From DASYPQ01 sp041488095 (lineage in GTDB: Bacteria; Planctomycetota; UBA1135; GCA-002686595), in NCBI GenBank assembly GCA_041488095.1, contig JBGPOP010000053.1, positions 1-23,490 of the forward strand: 23,490 nucleotides of DNA, given 5' to 3'. Of this stretch, positions 1 through 6,619 are shown piece after piece (position 1 is the first letter of the stretch; each line of letters opens with the position of its first letter). The notes beneath the pieces were generated by a model that had not been told where the DNA came from, made no database searches, and was given only the letters and a program-made list of their open reading frames with translations. The position numbers and the translations under genes are program-made.

Positions 1-470
1 AGGACGAAGTAGCTCGTGCGCTCGATGAGCACCGGGACGGTCAGTGGGGCGAGCCTCCTCGAATGCTCGAAGGTCTCGAGCTCGTCGAGCTGGAAGGTGC
101 CTGCGATTCCGCGCTTCTGGCAGGCCTTCGACAATCGCCACAGGTGGAAGTCCCGGCAGTGCTGGCCGAGCAGCTGCAGCCTGTGGGCGACCGTTCTGCG
201 CGAGCAGCCCAGCACCCTGGCGGCCTGGCGGTGAGTGACCTTGGAGATGAAGGGAGCGAACAGGCTCAGGTTGAGGTGAGGCTTCTTGAGGCGGTAGTCG
301 ACGCGGAAAGTCTGGGTGGAGAAGGTGTGATGGCACTCCAGGCACACGAAGCGCTGGACGGTTCTGCCGTCGCAGGTCCGGCGGAAGTGGCCTTTGAAAC
401 ACCACCGGTGATGACCCGAAGAATGCGAGGGGCAGTCGGGGCGAGGGCAGCGAGGAGGCTGGAAGCGCAC
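1..470 (-). CDS. Zinc-ribbon/HTH transposase, IS1-like, partial (3' end outside window)
   Basis: The minus strand is open from a GTG at 468-470 to the window edge, giving 156 complete codons with no stop. The N-terminus has a zinc ribbon (CPRPDC, then VCLEC about 30 residues later), as in InsA-type transposases. An HTH follows around residues 85-110 (THRQAARVLGCSRRTVAHRL). Next comes LDELETFE, whose first Asp is the likely first catalytic acid, and then PLTVPVLIER. The GTG is preferred because AGAAAGGA lies six bases upstream and no ATG or GTG occurs earlier in this frame. The C-terminal catalytic half lies outside the window, so intactness cannot be judged. The family is recognised from the motif arrangement; exact assignment within the IS1/IS1595-like groups is uncertain. 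Confidence 0.75.
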   Translation of the reverse strand, partial: MRFQPPRCPRPDCPSHSSGHHRWCFKGHFRRTCDGRTVQRFVCLECHHTFSTQTFRVDYRLKKPHLNLSLFAPFISKVTHRQAARVLGCSRRTVAHRLQLLGQHCRDFHLWRLSKACQKRGIAGTFQLDELETFEHSRRLAPLTVPVLIERTSYFV

Positions 471-476
471 TGGAGG

Positions 477-484
477 TCCTTTCT
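477..484 (-). promoter_or_regulatory. Ribosome binding site for the transposase GTG start
   Basis: On the minus strand AGAAAGGA ends six bases before the GTG at 470. It is the best Shine-Dalgarno match in the region, and it fixes the start of a gene that has no ATG. Confidence 0.6.
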
Positions 485-605
485 CCCCGGGCGAGGCCGG
501 GGTGCTGTTTCCCGGCGCGACTGGATGAACCCTCCGCGGTTTCAGGACAATGCCCGAAAAACCTCCGGGAGTGGCTGAAGCTCTAGACAGCGGTGGGGGC
601 CAGAT

Positions 606-995
606 TCAATCGTTGCCGTCCCCCGCCTCGAGATCGAAGATCTCGCCCTCGTTGTCCCCCCTCGTCGGCTGGGATGGCGGGAGCGGCGTCGTCTTGTCCA
701 GGCAGACCCAGAACCCCGCATCGTCGCGGATCCAGTTCGTGAACTCGAAGCTCACCGACTTGACCTCCTGCAGCCGTCGGAGCTCGGCCTCGAAGGCCCG
801 CAGCACGTCGGCGGTATTCGCATGTCGCCGGGTCGCGCCGATCACGGAGACCTCGCCGGACAGGTGCACGTGGCCGCTCCGGGCGAAGAATGCGGTCTTG
901 GTGAGGTCGATCCAGTGCCGGTTCAGCACGCTGCGGACGCCGCAATTGAGTTGAAGATCCTGGGCGGTCAAGACACGTGACCCAGGCGGCTGCAT
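606..995 (-). CDS. Small BON-like hypothetical protein (129 aa)
   Basis: This is a 129-residue soluble protein without a signal peptide or membrane segment. An N-terminal helix (about 17-35, LNCGVRSVLNRHWIDL) leads into GHVHLSGEVSVIG, a helical stretch around FEAELRRLQEVKSVSFEF, and TNWIRDDAGFW. The order (strand with G-x-V-x-L-x-G, then a helix ending in V-K-x-V) resembles a BON domain, the small alpha/beta fold often found in envelope or lipid-contacting proteins. I cannot name a family more precisely. The acidic C-terminal tail (about 105-129) looks disordered. The start is the ATG at 993-995; AGGAGG lies about 13 bases upstream, which is long spacing. It is transcribed divergently from the transporter operon, so a shared regulatory region is possible. 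Confidence 0.65.
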   Translation of the reverse strand: MQPPGSRVLTAQDLQLNCGVRSVLNRHWIDLTKTAFFARSGHVHLSGEVSVIGATRRHANTADVLRAFEAELRRLQEVKSVSFEFTNWIRDDAGFWVCLDKTTPLPPSQPTRGDNEGEIFDLEAGDGND

Positions 996-1113
996 GCCTG
1001 ACCTGGGGCCTCCTCACATGGGATTTCGAATGCTGCGGGGGGCGGACTTGAGCCGCGGGCATCCGGCCCGGGAGCGGGGCCCGAGAGATCGAGGCCGGGG
1101 CGTCCGGGCGCGG

Positions 1114-1119
1114 TAGACT
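1114..1119 (+). promoter_or_regulatory. Possible -10 element (TAGACT) upstream of the ABC operon
   Basis: In the 149-base divergent gap between the BON-like gene and the binding protein, TAGACT is the only A/T-containing hexamer resembling a -10 box, about 25 bases before the ATG at 1145. No -35 match is found 16-18 bases upstream. This is a position-based guess. Confidence 0.25.
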
Positions 1120-1144
1120 CCCGCCAACATCCAGGGTGAAGATC

Positions 1145-2512
1145 ATGCGCAGACACCTCGCCGGAATCCTGAACTGCCTCGCGCTCCTCGGGCTCGCCGC
1201 GTGTGGCCAGGACAGGTCGCCGGCTCCGTCGGGCTCCGGCGAGAGCGCGGGCAAGGCCGGGAGCGGCGCCCAACCGTCGAGCGCCCGCTCGATCGTCGTC
1301 TGGTGGTTCCAGTGGGCGCCCGCCGACGGACTGGCCGAGCTCGGGAAGGACTTCGAGAAAGAGACGGGGATCGCCGTGAACGTCGAGCAGATCCCGCTCT
1401 CCTCCTACCAGGATAAGACCTTCCTCGAGTTCGGCGCCTCGCGCACGCACTTCGACATCGTGATCGGCGACAGCCAGTGGATCGGCCGCGGCGCGACGAA
1501 GGGGTTGTACCTCGACCTGACGGACTGGCTGGCGACGGTCGTCGACCTGAAGACGATCCACCCGCGCGCGGCGCGCTACCTGTGCGAGTACCCGGAGGAG
1601 AGCGGCCGGTGGTTCGCGGCGCCGTGCGAGACGGATGCGATCGGGCTCGCGTACCGGAGGGACTGGTTCGAGGATCCGAAGGAGAAGGAGGCCTTCAAGG
1701 CCAAGCACGGCCGCGATCTGGCCGTGCCGGCGACGTGGGAGGAGTTCCGCGACGTGGCGGAGTTCTTCCAGCGACCCGAAGAGAAGCGCTTCGGCTGCGC
1801 GATGCCGAGCGACCGCGCCTACGACGGGCTGACGATGGGCGTGCAAAATCTATTGTGGTCGTTCGGAGGGAAGTGGCACGCGGATGGAGGGATGCAGGTC
1901 AAGGGGCACCTCGACACGCAGGGGACGGTCGACGCGATCGAGTTCTTCAAGACGCTGATGAAGCTCGGGCCGAAGGGGGCGGAGAGGCTCGACTACGGGC
2001 AGGTGCTCGAGGCGTTCACGAACGGGTCGACGGCGATGCTGCTGAACTACTTCGCGTTCTTCCCGACGATCGAGCAGAAGTTCGGGGAGAAGGTGGGGTT
2101 TGCAGCGGTGCCCGGGCACGACGGGAAGAGGATCGCGTCGCTCGGCGGGCAGGGGATGTCGATCTCGACGAAGATCCCGAAGGCGCAGCAGGAGCTGGCG
2201 AAGAAGTTCATCGCGTGGTTCGAGAAGCGGGAGACGCAGATGAAGTGGATCACGAAGCCGGCGGGGTTCACGGCCAACACGGAGATCCTGAAGAGCGCGG
2301 AGTTCAGGAAGATGACGCCCTACAACGGGCCGTTCGCGGACTCGGTGGACACGATGCGCGATTTCTGGAACGTGCCCTGCTACAACGAATTGCTCGCGGC
2401 GACGCAGAGGTACGTGGGGATGGCGGTCGACGGGGAGATGCCGACGCAGGAGGCGATGGCGAAGCTGGCGGAGGAGAAGGAGAGGATCTTGAAGGAGGCG
2501 GGGCTGTTGTAG
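1145..2512 (+). CDS. Carbohydrate ABC transporter substrate-binding lipoprotein (CUT1 / family 1)
   Basis: The product captures a sugar ligand outside the cytoplasmic membrane and delivers it to the permease pair encoded downstream. The precursor has 455 residues with a lipoprotein signal: MRRHL, a hydrophobic stretch and lipobox GLAAC with Cys20 as the lipidation site. The mature part begins with a low-complexity Ser/Gly linker. Then comes VVWWFQWAPADGLAEL, followed by EKETGIAVNVEQIP, typical of the first lobe of family 1 solute-binding proteins. Later segments such as FTNGSTAMLLNYFAFFPTIE and the hinge-proximal GGQGMSISTKIPK match the second half of the family. Length is usual. A GTG at 1136 is in frame but has no ribosome binding site; GGGTGAAG just before the ATG at 1145 supports the start chosen here. 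The ligand cannot be read from sequence; the neighbourhood suggests a di- or oligosaccharide. Confidence 0.9.
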   Translation: MRRHLAGILNCLALLGLAACGQDRSPAPSGSGESAGKAGSGAQPSSARSIVVWWFQWAPADGLAELGKDFEKETGIAVNVEQIPLSSYQDKTFLEFGASRTHFDIVIGDSQWIGRGATKGLYLDLTDWLATVVDLKTIHPRAARYLCEYPEESGRWFAAPCETDAIGLAYRRDWFEDPKEKEAFKAKHGRDLAVPATWEEFRDVAEFFQRPEEKRFGCAMPSDRAYDGLTMGVQNLLWSFGGKWHADGGMQVKGHLDTQGTVDAIEFFKTLMKLGPKGAERLDYGQVLEAFTNGSTAMLLNYFAFFPTIEQKFGEKVGFAAVPGHDGKRIASLGGQGMSISTKIPKAQQELAKKFIAWFEKRETQMKWITKPAGFTANTEILKSAEFRKMTPYNGPFADSVDTMRDFWNVPCYNELLAATQRYVGMAVDGEMPTQEAMAKLAEEKERILKEAGLL

Positions 2513-2558
2513 CCGCCCGACCTCGCCTCCCGGACGGCGAGGGCATGCGCCCGGGCGG
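2513..2558 (+). promoter_or_regulatory. Nested GC-rich stem-loop between binding-protein and permease genes
   Basis: Directly after the TAG of the binding-protein gene two nested perfect 7-bp stems occur. The outer stem is CCGCCCG (2513-2519) with CGGGCGG (2552-2558). The inner stem is CCTCGCC (2521-2527) with GGCGAGG (2536-2542), closing an 8-base loop. No T-run follows, so it is not a classic intrinsic terminator. In maltose-type operons a structure at this position protects the upstream mRNA end, letting the binding protein outnumber the permeases. That role is inferred here from position and structure. Confidence 0.55.
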
Positions 2559-2617
2559 GAGCGCCGCGACCCGCGCGCTGGCGGGACTCGCCCCGCGTCG
2601 GGTATGAAGACGCCACG

Positions 2618-3496
2618 ATGCGCGATCGGGACGGCCTCCTCCGCTGGTCCCTCGTCGGACCGACCCTCGCGCTCCTCGTCGCTTTCAACGTCTTCCCGCT
2701 CGTCTGGAACGTCGTCCTCTCCTTCTCGAGCGCCGAGCTCGTCGGCGGCGGCGCCCACTCCGTCGGCGGCGCGCACTACGCGCGCGTCTTCTCCGACCCC
2801 CAATTCGCCGGCGCCCTCCGCCGCACCGCCCTCTTCGTCCTCCTGGCCGTCTCGATCGAGCTCCTGATCGGCTTCACGCTCGCCCTCGCGCTCCGTCGCG
2901 ACTTCAAGCTCAAGACGCTCGTCCTCACGACGCTCCTCGTCCCCATGATGCTCTCCCCCGCCGTCATGGGCCTCTACTGGAGCCTGATCCTCAACGGCAA
3001 CTACGGCATCCTGAACCAGCTCCTCGGCGCCCTCGGCATCGCGCAGCCCCAGTGGCTGACCGACCGCGACCTCAAGTTCTTCTCGATCCTCCTCATCGAC
3101 GTGTGGATGTGGACGCCGTTCATGATGCTGATCGCCCTCGCCGGCCTCTCCTCCATCCCCATCTCCATCTACGAGGCCGCCGAGATCGACCGCGCCGGCC
3201 GCTGGACCGTCTTCACCCGCATCACCCTTCCGATGTGCGCGCCCCTCCTCGGTCTCGCCGTCCTTTTCCGCGCCACCGACGCGCTCAAGCAGTTCGACCT
3301 CGTCATGGCCGTCACCGGCCCGAACGACCCCGGCACGCAGACGCTCTCCACCCTCCTCTACCAGGTCGTCTTCCGCGACGGCAAGGTCGGCCTCGGCAGC
3401 GCCTACGCCTGCACGATCCTCGTCGTCGTCGTCGCCCTCGCCACCGTGTTCACCCGCTACGTCGACCGCCTGCGCGAGAGGGGGATCGCGCGATGA
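2618..3496 (+). CDS. Carbohydrate ABC transporter permease 1 (MalF/UgpA-like)
   Basis: This 292-residue inner-membrane protein has about six hydrophobic segments, the first at roughly residues 8-30 (LVGPTLALLVAFNVFPLVW). The conserved EAA loop, which contacts the ATPase, is EAAEIDRAGRWTVF followed by TRITLP, about residues 187-206. The N-terminus is short, as in the six-helix UgpA/LacF type, and lacks the large extra region of E. coli MalF. It pairs with the next permease to form the channel. The ATG at 2618 follows a 105-base gap holding the stem-loop. The 3' end overlaps the next start by four bases (ATGA), showing translational coupling. Confidence 0.9.
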   Translation: MRDRDGLLRWSLVGPTLALLVAFNVFPLVWNVVLSFSSAELVGGGAHSVGGAHYARVFSDPQFAGALRRTALFVLLAVSIELLIGFTLALALRRDFKLKTLVLTTLLVPMMLSPAVMGLYWSLILNGNYGILNQLLGALGIAQPQWLTDRDLKFFSILLIDVWMWTPFMMLIALAGLSSIPISIYEAAEIDRAGRWTVFTRITLPMCAPLLGLAVLFRATDALKQFDLVMAVTGPNDPGTQTLSTLLYQVVFRDGKVGLGSAYACTILVVVVALATVFTRYVDRLRERGIAR

Positions 3497-4356
3497 GGCT
3501 CCTGCGCATACTCGCGATCGCCGTCGGCCTCCTCTCCGCCGCGCTGCCGCTCCTCTGGATGGCGCTCTCCTCGATCAAGCACCGCGACGCGACGATCAGC
3601 CAGCACGCCAAGGTCGTCCCCGCGCTCTCCGCGCCCGCGTCGGACTCCTCGCTTCTCTTCGAGGCGACGGACGAGGCCTACCGTGACCTCCACACCGTCC
3701 ACGCGGGCGCCCAGCACAGCTTCTGGCACCACCTCGGCAACAGCGTCGTCATCGGCGTCCTTTCGACGCTCGCCTCCGTCCTGCTCGGCACCTGCTGCGC
3801 CTACGGGTTCAGCCGCTTCAGGATCCCGGGAGCGAAGGACTGGCTCTTCTTCGTCCTCTCGACGCGCTTCATGCCGCCCCTCGCGGTCGTCGTGCCCGTG
3901 CTGCTCATGTACCGACAGCTCGATCTCCAGGGCACGCACCTCGGCCTCGTCCTCCTCTACACCGTCTTCAACCTCTCGCTCTCCGTCTGGCTGATGAAGG
4001 GCTTCCTCGACGAGATCCCGCGCGCCTACGAGGAAGCGGCGCTCGTCGACGGCTGGTCGCGCGCGCAGGCCTTCGTCCGCGTCGTGCTGCCCGAGGCGCG
4101 CACCGGCATGGCGGTGACCGCGGTCTTCTGCCTGATCTCGGCCTGGAACGAGTACGGCTTCGCGATGACGCTGAACAGCTCGGGCGCGGTCACCGTCCCG
4201 GCGTACTTCGCCGGCCTGCAGGGCAACATCGAGGGCATGCCCTGGCCGCAGATCGCCGCGGGTGCGCTGCTCTTCGTCTTGCCGATCGTCGCGTTCACCG
4301 TGGCCGTGCGCCGTCACCTCCTGCGCGGGATGACGTTCGGGACGATCAAGCAATGA
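3493..4356 (+). CDS. Carbohydrate ABC transporter permease 2 (MalG/UgpE-like)
   Basis: This 287-residue permease starts MRLLRILAIAVGLLSAALPL, an N-terminal transmembrane helix. A longer-than-usual extracytoplasmic segment follows (about residues 28-75). Further helices contain the LPPLAVVVP-like segment FMPPLAVVVPVLLMY. The EAA loop reads EEAALVDGWSRAQAF then VRVVLP (about 176-197). The C-terminus, RRHLLRGMTFGTIKQ, is the conserved ending of MalG-type subunits. It is the second half of the heterodimeric channel. The start overlaps the previous stop (ATGA at 3493) and its own stop overlaps the next small gene, so four successive genes are tightly coupled. Confidence 0.9.
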   Translation: MRLLRILAIAVGLLSAALPLLWMALSSIKHRDATISQHAKVVPALSAPASDSSLLFEATDEAYRDLHTVHAGAQHSFWHHLGNSVVIGVLSTLASVLLGTCCAYGFSRFRIPGAKDWLFFVLSTRFMPPLAVVVPVLLMYRQLDLQGTHLGLVLLYTVFNLSLSVWLMKGFLDEIPRAYEEAALVDGWSRAQAFVRVVLPEARTGMAVTAVFCLISAWNEYGFAMTLNSSGAVTVPAYFAGLQGNIEGMPWPQIAAGALLFVLPIVAFTVAVRRHLLRGMTFGTIKQ

Positions 4357-4517
4357 GCGCACGGTTCGAAGGTCTCGCGCTCCTCGGCATGGCGCTCGGC
4401 GTCGCGGTCATGCTCCAGCCCTGGTGGACGGGCGGCATGCGGGCCGGATTCTTCCTCACCGCGGCCTGCACGATCGCGCAGATCGTCCTCTCGCACCTCC
4501 CGAGGCGCGCGCCTTGA
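4353..4517 (+). CDS. 54-residue two-helix membrane protein inside the ABC operon
   Basis: This short gene starts at an ATG overlapping the permease stop (ATGA) and ends at a TGA overlapping the TTG of the ATPase gene (TTGA). It has two hydrophobic segments, about residues 7-21 (GLALLGMALGVAVML) and 31-47 (AGFFLTAACTIAQIVL). A loop containing QPWWTGG joins them, and a basic tail (PRRAP) ends the protein. Overlaps on both sides and membrane-protein composition argue for a real gene and not spacer. I recognise no family. Rhizobial glycerol-3-phosphate importers carry a small membrane protein (GlpU) among their ABC genes together with two ATPases, so an accessory role in complex assembly or stability is plausible. 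Sequence similarity to GlpU is not apparent. Confidence 0.75.
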   Translation: MSARFEGLALLGMALGVAVMLQPWWTGGMRAGFFLTAACTIAQIVLSHLPRRAP

Positions 4518-5581
4518 GCTTCCTCACCCTCGACGGTCTCGCGAAGACCTGGCCCGACGGCACGCGCGCCGTCCGCGGCGTCGATCTCGCGATCCAGGCG
4601 GGCGAATTCGTCGTGCTCCTCGGTCCCTCGGGATGCGGCAAGACGACCACGCTGCGGATGATCGCGGGCCTCGAGACGCCGACCTCCGGCCGCGTGCTCC
4701 TCGGGGGCCTCGACGTGACGTCGTTGCCCCCCTCCCGCCGCGACGTCGGGTTCGTGTTCCAGTTCTACGCGCTGTATCCGCACCTCTCGGTCGAGGAGAA
4801 CGTCGCGTTTCCGCTCCTGTGCGCGCGCATGCCGAAGGACGAACGCCGCGCCGCGGTCGCGCGCGTCGCAGCGCGTCTCGGTCTCGGGCCGCTCCTCCCC
4901 CGCCGCCCGCGCGAGCTCTCGGGCGGCGACCAGCAGCGCGTCGCGCTCGCGCGCGCGATGGTGAGGAAGCCCGCCCTGTGGCTGATGGACGAGCCGCTCG
5001 GCACGCTCGACGCCGACCGCCGCGGCGAGATGTGCGAGCTCCTGCGCGCGCAGCAGCTCGAGCAGAAGGTGACGACCGTCTACGTCACGCACGACCAGGA
5101 CGAGGCGATGCGCCTGGCCGACCGCGTGGTCGTGATGTCGGAGGGCGAGATCCTCCAGGTCGGGTCGCCCCTGGAGGTCTACGACGAGCCGGCGACGCTG
5201 TTCGTCGCGCGGTTCCTCGGGAGCCCGGGCATGAACCTGCTCGAAGGCGAGGTGCGCCGGGAGCGCGGGGTCGCGGTGTTCCGCTCGCGAGGATCGACGG
5301 AGCCGATGCGGCTCCCGGTGCTCGCGGCGCCGGGTCCGACCGTGCTGGGGTTCCGCCCCGAGGCTGCGCGCCTCGACCTCGAAGGCCCGCTCGCCGGCCG
5401 CGTCGTCCTCGACGCGTTCCACGGCGCGTGCCGATACCTCCACGTCGAGGGAGGCTTCGGCCGGATCGCCGTGCGCGAGACGGCCACGCGGAAGAGCGCC
5501 GCGGGCGAGAGCGTCCGGATCTCGATCGAGCCCGCGGCGATGCGCCTCTTCGACACGGAGACGGGCCGGAGGGTCGCGTGA
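4514..5581 (+). CDS. Carbohydrate ABC transporter ATPase A (MalK/UgpC-like)
   Basis: This 355-residue cytoplasmic ATPase powers the importer. Walker A is GPSGCGKT (37-44), the Q-loop region VFQFYALYPHLS, the signature LSGGDQQRVALARA (Asp replaces the commoner Gln), Walker B LWLMDEPLGTLD and the switch His lies in VTHDQDEA. After about residue 235 comes the OB-fold regulatory domain of the MalK group (for example GFRPEAARLDLEGPLAG), ending VRISIEPAAMRLFD. The TTG at 4514, with GAGG eight bases upstream and a TTGA overlap, gives a protein of normal MalK length. An in-frame upstream start at 4424 would add 30 residues read from the small membrane gene and was not used. The 3' end overlaps the next gene (GTGA). 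Confidence 0.9.
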   Translation: MSFLTLDGLAKTWPDGTRAVRGVDLAIQAGEFVVLLGPSGCGKTTTLRMIAGLETPTSGRVLLGGLDVTSLPPSRRDVGFVFQFYALYPHLSVEENVAFPLLCARMPKDERRAAVARVAARLGLGPLLPRRPRELSGGDQQRVALARAMVRKPALWLMDEPLGTLDADRRGEMCELLRAQQLEQKVTTVYVTHDQDEAMRLADRVVVMSEGEILQVGSPLEVYDEPATLFVARFLGSPGMNLLEGEVRRERGVAVFRSRGSTEPMRLPVLAAPGPTVLGFRPEAARLDLEGPLAGRVVLDAFHGACRYLHVEGGFGRIAVRETATRKSAAGESVRISIEPAAMRLFDTETGRRVA

Positions 5582-6513
5582 GCGAGGCGGCGCTCGCGGT
5601 CGCCGGCCTCGACAAGCGCTTCGGCGCCGTCCACGCGCTCGCCGGCGTGGATCTCGCGGTCGCCGCGGCCGAGTTCGTGGTCGTGCTCGGGCCGACCGGC
5701 GCGGGCAAGACGACGCTCCTCCGGACGATCGCGGGCCTCGAGCGTCCGGACGCGGGAACGATCCGGCTGTTCGGGAAGGACGCCGCCGCGCTCGCGCCGG
5801 CCGAGCGCGACGTCGCGCTCGTCTTCCAGAACTTCTCCCTCTACCCCGGCCGCACCGTGCGCGAGAACCTCGCGTTCCCGCTGCGCGCGCCGGGCCGTGG
5901 CCTCGCGACGGGCGAGATCGCCGAGCGCGTCGCGTGGGCCGCGAAGCTCCTGAAGATCGAGCGGCTGCTCGACCGACCGGCGCGGCAGCTCTCCGGCGGC
6001 GAGATGCAGCGCGTCGCGATCGGCCGGGCGATCGTGCGGCGGCCGAGGCTCTTCCTGATGGACGAGCCGCTCTCGAACCTCGACGCCAAGCTGCGCGAGG
6101 AGCTGCGGATCGAGCTGCGCGAGCTCGCGCGCTCGCTCGGCACGCCGGTCCTGTGGGTGACGCACGACCAGGCTGAGGCGCTGTCGATGGCGGACCGCGT
6201 GGTCGTGCTGGCTGAGGGACGCGTTCTCCAGGACGCCCCGCCGGAGGACGTGTACCTCCGGCCCGCTTCGCCGCGGGTCGCGCGGCTGCTCGGGACGCCG
6301 CCGATGAACATCGTGGAGGTGCGGCGCGAGGGCGGTTGGTGGGTGTCGGCGGACGGCACGCGGATCGTCGAGGCTCCGGCCGGGTCGCCCGAGCGCGCGA
6401 CGATCGGATTCAGGCCGGAGCACGTGGACCCGGACGGGGGCGCGACGGAGGGTACGATCGAGGTCCTCGAGGATCTCGGCCCGGCGCGCATCCTCGTCGC
6501 GCGCTGGGCGTGA
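5578..6513 (+). CDS. Carbohydrate ABC transporter ATPase B, C-terminally truncated by in-frame TGA
   Basis: This is a second, different MalK-like ATPase. Its GTG overlaps the previous stop. Walker A is GPTGAGKT (38-45), followed by VFQNFSLYPGRT, the signature LSGGEMQRVAIGRA, Walker B LFLMDEPLSNLD and VTHDQAEA, so all catalytic motifs are intact. The annotated product has 311 residues and stops in the OB-fold regulatory domain just after ARILVARWA. The same frame continues beyond the TGA at 6511-6513 with recognisable MalK C-terminal sequence to a second TGA at 6610-6612. The full-length form would be 344 residues, close to ATPase A. With ATPase A it probably forms a heterodimer; loss of the last strands may impair regulation more than ATP hydrolysis. 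Confidence 0.88.
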   Translation: MSEAALAVAGLDKRFGAVHALAGVDLAVAAAEFVVVLGPTGAGKTTLLRTIAGLERPDAGTIRLFGKDAAALAPAERDVALVFQNFSLYPGRTVRENLAFPLRAPGRGLATGEIAERVAWAAKLLKIERLLDRPARQLSGGEMQRVAIGRAIVRRPRLFLMDEPLSNLDAKLREELRIELRELARSLGTPVLWVTHDQAEALSMADRVVVLAEGRVLQDAPPEDVYLRPASPRVARLLGTPPMNIVEVRREGGWWVSADGTRIVEAPAGSPERATIGFRPEHVDPDGGATEGTIEVLEDLGPARILVARWA

Positions 6514-6612
6514 GAGAGGATCCACGTCCTGGCGAAGCGCGATCTCGACACCCGGCCCGAGGAACGGATCCGACCGCGCGTCGACGCGGCCAGGGTCGTC
6601 GTCTGGAAGTGA
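6514..6612 (+). pseudogene. Detached C-terminal segment of ATPase B
   Basis: These 32 in-frame sense codons plus a stop follow the premature TGA. They encode ERIHVLAKRDLDTRPEER and then RVDAARVVVWK, which fits the terminal strands of MalK-group ATPases (strand, charged turn, R-x-x-V-D-x-x-R-hydrophobic ending). Restoring one base (TGA to GGA) joins it to the upstream gene. It would also put the stop seven bases before the next ATG at 6620, in keeping with the tight packing of the operon. The segment has no start of its own and is not expected to be translated separately. Confidence 0.7.
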
Positions 6613-6619
6613 GCTCCGG

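Noticed and set aside
4424..4513. Upstream in-frame start for ATPase A that would add 30 residues
   Set aside because: The added residues read through the small membrane gene in another frame and do not resemble the MalK N-terminus; TTG at 4514 gives the normal length and has GAGG upstream.
6511..6513. TGA read as glycine (code 25) or selenocysteine
   Set aside because: TGA is the ordinary stop of most genes here, including the overlapping ATGA/GTGA junctions, and no selenocysteine insertion hairpin or Cys-aligned site is apparent. The GC content is also unlike that of code-25 bacteria.
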